The position numbers and the translations under genes are program-made. 12,067 nt of DNA, from contig CAMLLE010000030.1 in the NCBI GenBank assembly GCA_946480555.1, positions 1 through 12,067 on the forward strand, given 5' to 3'. Positions 7,560-12,067 of the stretch are shown piece after piece (the first letter of the stretch is position 1; each line of letters begins with the position of its first letter). This DNA comes from an uncultured Verrucomicrobia subdivision 3 bacterium (GTDB lineage Bacteria > Verrucomicrobiota > Verrucomicrobiae > Limisphaerales > CAMLLE01). Below the pieces are notes generated by a model. The model saw nothing but the letters and a program-made list of their open reading frames with translations, did no database searches and was not told the origin of the DNA.

Positions 7560-7611
7560 GCGGCACTCGCCAGAGTGCCGCTACCCGTAGCGGCGAACTG
7601 GCGTTCGCCGC
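7560..7611. repeat. Tandem pair of 22-base hairpins with complementary loops
   Basis: Hairpin 1 is GCGGCACTC-GCCA-GAGTGCCGC (7560-7581) and hairpin 2 is GCGGCGAAC-TGGC-GTTCGCCGC (7590-7611), with an 8-base spacer. Each has a perfect 9-base-pair stem and a 4-base loop. Both share the basal GCGGC/GCCGC half of the stem and differ at the tips. The loops GCCA and TGGC are reverse complements, and with the closing bases CGCCAG (7568-7573) pairs with CTGGCG (7598-7603). The pair starts 8 bases after the regulator stop and ends 56 bases before the ATPase start, so it may act as a terminator or be an extragenic palindromic doublet. Confidence 0.75.
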
Positions 7612-7667
7612 CAACTCGCCGCCGCCCGCTTGCTCGACGGAATTCACTTTGCTGTTAGCTTCTGCAC

Positions 7668-9944
7668 ATGGCTGTCGAACTGGTTGAATCGAAAGCGGCG
7701 TCTTCCCGTGCGGTGACGGAACTCTCCGTTGCAGGCATGGACTGCAGCAATTGCGCCCGCCACGTCACGGAAGCGTTGCAGGCTGTTCCCGGTGTTCACA
7801 GCGCTTTGGTAAGTCTCGAAAAGAAACGCGCGTCGGTCCGTTGGGATTCCAGTTCCGCCGCTCCGGACGCGCTGCTGCAGGCTGTCGCCAACGCCGGTTA
7901 CGAAGCCCGGCTCGTGGTTCAGGAAGAACCGCACGATCACGCGGCCGCAACTCTCGCCGGATGGAAACTGACGCTCTGGCTTGGCGTGATCTGCACGTTG
8001 CCCCTGATGATCGGTGAATGGATTCTCGGCGCGGCGATGAAGCCGTGGTTTCAATGGATGGGATTTGCCCTTGCGGGCGTTGTGCAGGTTTTTGCGGGCG
8101 CGCCGTTTTACCGGGGCGCGTGGAAGCAGCTCAAGGTGGGCCGGTCGAACATGGACACTCTGGTCGCGCTGGGCTCAACCACCGCATTTGCATACAGCAC
8201 GTGGGCGCTGCTCAGTGGCGCGGGCGGCCACGTCTATTTCATGGAGTCTGCCTCGATCATCACGTTGATCAGCGTGGGCCATTGGATGGAATCGCGCGTC
8301 AGTGTGCGCGCTTCCGACGCCTTGAAACAGCTGCTGAACCTCGCGCCGCAAACTGCGCGACGCATTTTGGCAGACGGAAGTGAAGTTCAAGTTCCGGTCG
8401 GCGAATTGAGAAACGGCGAACGAATCGCGCTGCGTCCGGGCGACCGCATTCCCGCTGATGGCGAGGTGATCGAAGGCCAGTCCGCCGTGGATGAAGCCAT
8501 GCTCACGGGTGAGTCTGCTCCGGTGGAAAAAGCCGTCGGCAGCATGGTCTTCACCGGAACCGTGAACGCCAGCGGGCGCTTGCTTGTGCGCGTCACTGCC
8601 ACGGAAGACACCGCGCTGTCGCACATCATCGCCGCGGTGCAGCGCGCACAGACAAGCCGCGCGAACATCCAGCGCCTGGGAGATCGCGTGAGCAGCGTCT
8701 TTGTGCCGATCGTGGTCGCGATTGCAGTTGGCGCCGCCCTGTGGTGGGGCCTGGCGCCAGATTCCGCGGCGCGAACGCATGCCTGGCTTTCGCAGTTTCT
8801 TTGGCACGCGCATCCTCCCGAGGGGAAAATCGCCGCGGCATTCATCATAGCGGCCGCGGTGTTGATCGTGGCGTGCCCTTGTGCGATGGGCCTGGCCACG
8901 CCCACGGCCATCATGGCCGGCTCGAACGCCGCAGCGCGCCGGGGCATTTTGATCCGTGATGGCGTTGCACTCGAAAAAGCCGGCGAAGTCACGGCCGTGG
9001 TTTTCGACAAGACCGGGACGCTCACGTTCGGGAAACCAGAACTGGTGCAAACCTGGGAAGCACTTTCCGCCAAATCAGTGACAGACGGACCGAAACCGCG
9101 CGAACTGGCTGTCGCGCTGGCCCGGCATTCCACACATCCTGTCAGTCAGGCAATTGCGAAAGGCCCGAATCAGGAGGTGCAGTTTGAACGCTGGGAAGAA
9201 GTTCGCGGCTCTGGAATTCAAGCTGTCCTCAGAACTGACGGACGCGCCCGCAAATTGAAGCTGGGCTCGCTCAACTGGCTTCGATCCAGCGGCGTCGATC
9301 TTGGTCCGGCGGAATCGTTCTCGAGGGACTGGTCGCAACAGGGGGCGTCGCTGGTTGGCTTGGCCGCGGATGATGCGCTGATGCTGGTGGCAGCAATCAA
9401 GGACACCGTGAAGCCCGGTGCGGCGAGCGTGATCCGTGAGTTGGAAGCGCGTGGATTGAAACCGTATTTGCTCACCGGGGACAACGCCATGACCGCGGCG
9501 AGCATTGCAGGCCAGGTTGGAATCAGTGCCCAAAACGTTTTTGCGGAAGTGCGACCGGAGCATAAAGCCGAGTTTGTGCAGAAGCTGCAGCAACGCGGCG
9601 AACGCGTGGCATTCGTCGGCGACGGAATCAATGATGCTCCGGCGCTGAGGCAGGCAAATCTGGGAATCGCTGTCACTCGTGCGAGCGACGTGGCCCGGGA
9701 AGCCGCCGACATCATCCTGCTCAAATCCGAGATTGAAGCCGTGCCTGAAGCGTTGGGCCTCGCGCGCGCGACGCTGCGGACCATCAAGCAGAACCTGTTT
9801 TGGGCGTTTTTCTACAACGCGCTGGGCATCCCGCTGGCCGCGCTCGGATTCATGAGCCCGATCCTCTGCGCGGCTGCAATGGGTTTCTCTGACATGATCG
9901 TCATCGGAAATGCCCTGAGGCTCCGGCGGTGGAAGTTGCGTTGA
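7668..9944 (+). CDS. copA: Copper-type P1B ATPase (heavy-metal translocating), variant membrane metal site
   Basis: This 758-residue inner-membrane pump should use ATP to export metal, most likely Cu(I). It has one N-terminal heavy-metal-associated domain with GMDCSNC (23-29), then eight predicted membrane segments: about 99-121, 127-147, 162-182, 189-208, 343-362, 388-410, 709-727 and 730-748. Signatures seen are TGES (280-283), CPC in membrane helix 6 (403-405), the phosphorylated Asp in DKTGTLT (D447), STHP (488-491, H490), TGDN (603-606) and GDGINDAP (651-658). Helix 7 keeps the copper ligands Y716-N717, and helix 8 keeps M738. The last expected ligand, Ser in the MxxSS motif of Cu(I) pumps, is D742 (MGFSD). 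The usual GTGTD before the final conserved block reads TRASD (670-674). The length is normal for CopA. The start has no Shine-Dalgarno; the HMA domain begins about 17 residues in, which fits the start at 7668. No CueR/CsoR-type regulator or copper chaperone gene is adjacent. Confidence 0.95.
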   Translation: MAVELVESKAASSRAVTELSVAGMDCSNCARHVTEALQAVPGVHSALVSLEKKRASVRWDSSSAAPDALLQAVANAGYEARLVVQEEPHDHAAATLAGWKLTLWLGVICTLPLMIGEWILGAAMKPWFQWMGFALAGVVQVFAGAPFYRGAWKQLKVGRSNMDTLVALGSTTAFAYSTWALLSGAGGHVYFMESASIITLISVGHWMESRVSVRASDALKQLLNLAPQTARRILADGSEVQVPVGELRNGERIALRPGDRIPADGEVIEGQSAVDEAMLTGESAPVEKAVGSMVFTGTVNASGRLLVRVTATEDTALSHIIAAVQRAQTSRANIQRLGDRVSSVFVPIVVAIAVGAALWWGLAPDSAARTHAWLSQFLWHAHPPEGKIAAAFIIAAAVLIVACPCAMGLATPTAIMAGSNAAARRGILIRDGVALEKAGEVTAVVFDKTGTLTFGKPELVQTWEALSAKSVTDGPKPRELAVALARHSTHPVSQAIAKGPNQEVQFERWEEVRGSGIQAVLRTDGRARKLKLGSLNWLRSSGVDLGPAESFSRDWSQQGASLVGLAADDALMLVAAIKDTVKPGAASVIRELEARGLKPYLLTGDNAMTAASIAGQVGISAQNVFAEVRPEHKAEFVQKLQQRGERVAFVGDGINDAPALRQANLGIAVTRASDVAREAADIILLKSEIEAVPEALGLARATLRTIKQNLFWAFFYNALGIPLAALGFMSPILCAAAMGFSDMIVIGNALRLRRWKLR

Positions 9945-9962
9945 GCGCTACGCATCGCCCAA

Positions 9963-9989
9963 CTGACGCAACCGAGAACGTTGCGTCAG
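9963..9989. terminator. Shared hairpin between convergent ATPase and rarA
   Basis: CTGACGCAAC (9963-9972) and GTTGCGTCAG (9980-9989) form a perfect 10-base-pair stem with a 7-base loop, 18 bases after the ATPase stop and overlapping the rarA stop codon (9986-9988). A competing 7-base-pair stem, AACCGAG (9970-9976) with CTCGGTT (9990-9996), shares bases with it. T-richness downstream is modest on either strand, but the position between convergent genes fits a bidirectional terminator. Confidence 0.6.
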
Positions 9990-11371
9990 CTCGGTTCCTT
10001 CTGGATTCCCGCTGAACGGGCAGCGGCCAGTTGCGCGCGCCATTTCTCCACGCGTTCCTTGATCTTCTTCTCCACGCCTTGCTCGGTCGGTTCGTAGTAG
10101 CGTTTGTCGGAACCGAGATAATCCTGCACCACGAAATGATCCGGGTGATCGTGCGCGTACTGATAACCGGCGCCGTGACCGAGCCGCTTTGCACCTTTGT
10201 AGCTCGCATCGCGCAAATGCTCGGGAACCGGCAGCGTGCGACCCGCCTTCACGTCTTCGAGCGCGGCATCAATTGCCACGTAGGCGCTGTTGCTCTTGTT
10301 GGCCGTCGCGATGTAAACCGTCGCCTCAGCCAAAGGAATTCGCGCTTCAGGCCAGCCGACAAATTCAGCGGCTTGCATCGCTGCGTTCGCCAGGACCAGC
10401 GCCATCGGATCGGCCAACCCCACGTCTTCTGCCGCGCAAATCACGATTCGCCGGGCGATGAATCGCGGGTCTTCTCCCGCGTGAATCATCTTCGCCAGCC
10501 AGTAGAGCGCCGCGTCGGGATCGCTGCCGCGCATGGATTTGATGAAGGCTGAAATCGTGTCGTAATGCGCGTCACCGTCGCCGTCGTAAACGACCGCCTT
10601 CTTCTGAATGCTTTGTTCGGCAACAGCGAGTGTGATGCGGATCGCCCCGTCCTTGTCCGGCGCCGTGGTCAGCGCCGCGATTTCCAGTGAGTTCAACGCT
10701 TTTCGAGCGTCGCCGTCCGCCAGTTTCGCGATGTGCCACGCAGCCTCCTTCTCCACCTTGAGCTTGAGATAGCCCAGGCCGCGGTCGGCATCGATCAATG
10801 CGCGCTGCAGCAATTCGAACAACTCGTCTTCACTCAGCGAACGCAGCTCGAAAATTTGCGAGCGCGAAACCAGCGGCGAGTTGACGAAGAAAAACGGGTT
10901 GTGCGTGGTTGCGCCGATCAGTCGGATGACGCCGCTCTCAACGTCAGGAAGAAGCACGTCCTGTTGCGCTTTGTTGAAGCGGTGAATCTCGTCGATGAAC
11001 AAAATGGTGGACTGACCTTTATTCTCCAATCGATTGGCTGCGGCAGAAAGCACGCGCCGCATGTCGGCCACATTGGATTCCACGCCGCTCAGCCGTTCGA
11101 ACTTGCTGCTGGTCTGGAGCGCAATGATCTGGGCGAGCGAAGTTTTCCCCGTTCCCGGCGGGCCGTAGAAGATCAACGATTGAATCCGATCCGCTTCAAT
11201 GGCGCGGCGCAGGAGCTGGCCGGGGCCGAGAATGTGCGATTGCCCGATGTATTCGCCAAGATTGCGCGGGCGCATCCGGGCCGCGAGCGGCTGATGCCGC
11301 CGGACTTCAGTCTCGGGCGGAGTTTCAGGTTCGGGTGCGGGCGCCGCCGCAAACAAATCATCACGCGCCAT
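9986..11371 (-). CDS. rarA: Replication-associated recombination protein RarA (MgsA/WRNIP1 family AAA+ ATPase)
   Basis: The 461-residue protein is close to the usual RarA length of about 440-450. After a short Pro-rich tip comes the family hallmark PLAARMRPRNLGEYIGQ (28-44). The AAA+ core has Walker A GPPGTGKTS (70-78), Walker B LFIDEIHRF (124-132), a sensor-1 region LIGATTHNP (151-159), a likely Arg finger in SPLVSRSQ (R170) and a sensor-2 region GDARKALN (220-227). The C-terminal part (about 255-445) matches the RarA tetramerisation domain, with YDTISAFIKSMRGSDPDAALYWLAKM, RRIVICAAEDVGLADP and YKGAKRLGHGAGYQYAHDHP. RarA acts in the cytoplasm at stalled replication forks and single-stranded DNA gaps. 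The N-terminal DDLF resembles part of a beta-clamp-binding motif, but that is speculative. THN replaces the commoner TEN after Walker B. There is no Shine-Dalgarno before the ATG. It is convergent with the ATPase and divergent from the right-end gene. Confidence 0.97.
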   Translation of the reverse strand: MARDDLFAAAPAPEPETPPETEVRRHQPLAARMRPRNLGEYIGQSHILGPGQLLRRAIEADRIQSLIFYGPPGTGKTSLAQIIALQTSSKFERLSGVESNVADMRRVLSAAANRLENKGQSTILFIDEIHRFNKAQQDVLLPDVESGVIRLIGATTHNPFFFVNSPLVSRSQIFELRSLSEDELFELLQRALIDADRGLGYLKLKVEKEAAWHIAKLADGDARKALNSLEIAALTTAPDKDGAIRITLAVAEQSIQKKAVVYDGDGDAHYDTISAFIKSMRGSDPDAALYWLAKMIHAGEDPRFIARRIVICAAEDVGLADPMALVLANAAMQAAEFVGWPEARIPLAEATVYIATANKSNSAYVAIDAALEDVKAGRTLPVPEHLRDASYKGAKRLGHGAGYQYAHDHPDHFVVQDYLGSDKRYYEPTEQGVEKKIKERVEKWRAQLAAARSAGIQKEPS

Positions 11372-11418
11372 GACGGCAACGTAGCAGCAGCCCGCGGGTT
11401 TGCCCAGCGCTGTGCTTC

Positions 11419-11443
11419 ACCGCGGAGACGCGGACGCGCGGAG
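11419..11443. repeat. Short GC-rich near-tandem repeat upstream of rarA
   Basis: ACCGCGGAGACGCGGACGCGCGGAG-like sequence shows three imperfect CGCGGA units in 25 bases, about 50 bases before the rarA start. It resembles the 'accgcggagacgcggag' extragenic motif that I recall from several environmental bacterial phyla. Copy number elsewhere is unknown, and regulation of rarA by it is speculative. Confidence 0.3.
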
Positions 11444-11516
11444 CAGCCAAGGGACGCGAAGGGACGGAATGAATCATCCAACCGGCTTCACTCTCGAATG
11501 CGCGGGATGAGAATGG

Positions 11517-11546
11517 TTGACCGTGTTTGACGTTCTGTGATTAAGT
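11517..11546 (+). promoter_or_regulatory. Candidate sigma70-like promoter for the right-end gene
   Basis: TTGACC (11517-11522, five of six matches to TTGACA) and TTAAGT (11541-11546, weaker) are 18 bases apart. They lie 35 bases before ATG 11582. Position and orientation fit the secreted-protein gene, but the -10 box is poor. Confidence 0.3.
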
Positions 11547-11581
11547 CGCCCATCCACTCGATTGCGGCTTTCGCCGATTCC

Positions 11582-12067
11582 ATGAATTGTTTTCGCGCAG
11601 GCATTTTGTTTGCCCATCGTTCTCTCCTCTGGGGCGGAATGGTGTGGCTGGGGGTTGCGATTGCGAACGTTCGAGCTCAATTGCCAAATGCTTGGCAGAT
11701 TCCGAGACACGGCCTCGACTTCCGGCGTCATCGAGTACATCACAAACCTCAGTCCCGCGCAGGTTACGCTGGCGACGTCCAGCGGCTGGCGCTTCACGCT
11801 GATGAGCCGCATGGTTTCCGACAGCGGCAGCGCGGCGGCTCATAGCATGGCTTTCGGGAACGGAACCCGGCGCTTTTACATTTTCTTCGATCTGAACGCC
11901 GCGGGACAGCTGACCGCGCAACTGCTGGGCGGTTCGGTTTACACGCTGACTGCAACGAGTGCTGCGGCGACGAATTTTCATCTGCACGAGCTCATCTTCA
12001 ATCCGGCTTCGCTGCAGGCTTCGTATTATTTCGACCGACGGTTCATCGCGGAGTGGCCGGGCCAGGC
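11582..12067 (+). pseudogene. Secreted concanavalin-like lectin-domain protein, frameshifted and truncated by window end
   Basis: ATG 11582 opens a good signal peptide, MNCFRAGILFAHRSLLWGGM followed by VWLGVAIANVRAQ, with cleavage about residue 33, then LPNAWQIP. After base 11704 this frame turns into Arg/His-rich sequence and stops at 11845. The frame one base later instead reads DTASTSGVIEYITNLSPAQ, SSGWRFTLMSRMV, GTRRFYIFFDLNAAGQLTAQL, FHLHELIFNPAS and ASYYFDRRFIAEWPGQ, open to the window end. This is a beta-sandwich resembling the lectin-like domains on secreted sialidase or glycoside-hydrolase proteins. Dropping one base at about 11703-11706 joins them as QIPDTAST. It is therefore either a broken gene or a one-base sequencing/assembly error. 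The catalytic part, if any, lies beyond the window. Confidence 0.75.

Noticed and set aside
8175..9050. Minus-strand open frame of 291 codons inside the ATPase gene
   Set aside because: It is Arg/His/Gly-rich and antisense to CPC and DKTGTLT coding; a GC-rich shadow frame.
6661..9944. AraC regulator and ATPase as a regulator-target operon
   Set aside because: They are 116 bases apart with two strong hairpins between them, and copper pumps are normally controlled by MerR- or CsoR-type regulators; adjacency alone does not support a functional link.
10733..11530. Plus-strand open frame of 265 codons opposite rarA
   Set aside because: It lies antisense to the conserved Walker A/B region of rarA and has no domain of its own.
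1..12067. CRISPR array, tRNA, rRNA, transposase or phage genes
   Set aside because: I saw no regularly spaced repeats, no cloverleaf, no rRNA-like sequence and no transposase or integrase motifs on either strand.

Overview
The window looks like a chromosomal contig of a Verrucomicrobiota bacterium, probably of the Pedosphaera/Limisphaera type. This rests on content and style, not on a database match. The clues are a prepilin-like protein beginning [26 protein letters not shown] and carrying a C-terminal DGHVEW motif, large secreted LamG/FN3/Ig proteins ending in a LESTNVLGPWT...YFRVRVQ tail, an AraC-type regulator, moderately high GC, and starts that mostly lack Shine-Dalgarno sequences. The first 12 bases match the end of the standard Illumina adapter, so the left edge is a raw contig end.

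Layout. Bases 13-917 (minus) hold the N-terminal 301 residues of a secreted LamG protein cut by the contig end. Divergent from it, 1207-2004 (plus) encodes a prepilin-like pseudopilin, the only gene here with a clear Shine-Dalgarno. A 634-base stretch without a convincing gene (2005-2638) carries a cluster of small perfect hairpins. Then 2639-6145 (plus) encodes a 1168-residue secreted protein built from a duplicated lectin-like plus FN3 unit, a Big2-like domain, an Ig domain, a LamG domain and a short C-terminal tail. It may be preceded by a 9-codon leader whose stop overlaps the start codon. A strong hairpin with a GCAA loop follows the gene, then about 500 bases with further hairpins of repeat type.

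Bases 6661-7551 encode an AraC/XylS-family regulator. A pair of 22-base hairpins with mutually complementary loops separates it from a copper-type P1B ATPase (7668-9944). That ATPase keeps the family signatures but has Asp where the last membrane copper ligand (Ser) is expected. It converges on rarA (9986-11371, minus), an AAA+ recombination ATPase, with a hairpin between them that runs into the rarA stop. At the right end (11582-12067, plus) a secreted lectin-like protein begins but appears frameshifted just after its signal peptide.

The genes do not form one operon or pathway. The secreted and pseudopilin genes point to a surface/extracellular programme typical of the group, while the ATPase and rarA are housekeeping or stress functions. 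I found no rRNA, tRNA, CRISPR array, transposase or phage gene. I do not see a clear new multi-gene system; the most interesting signals are the paired hairpins with complementary loops, the unusual ATPase metal-site residue and the structured gene-free region.
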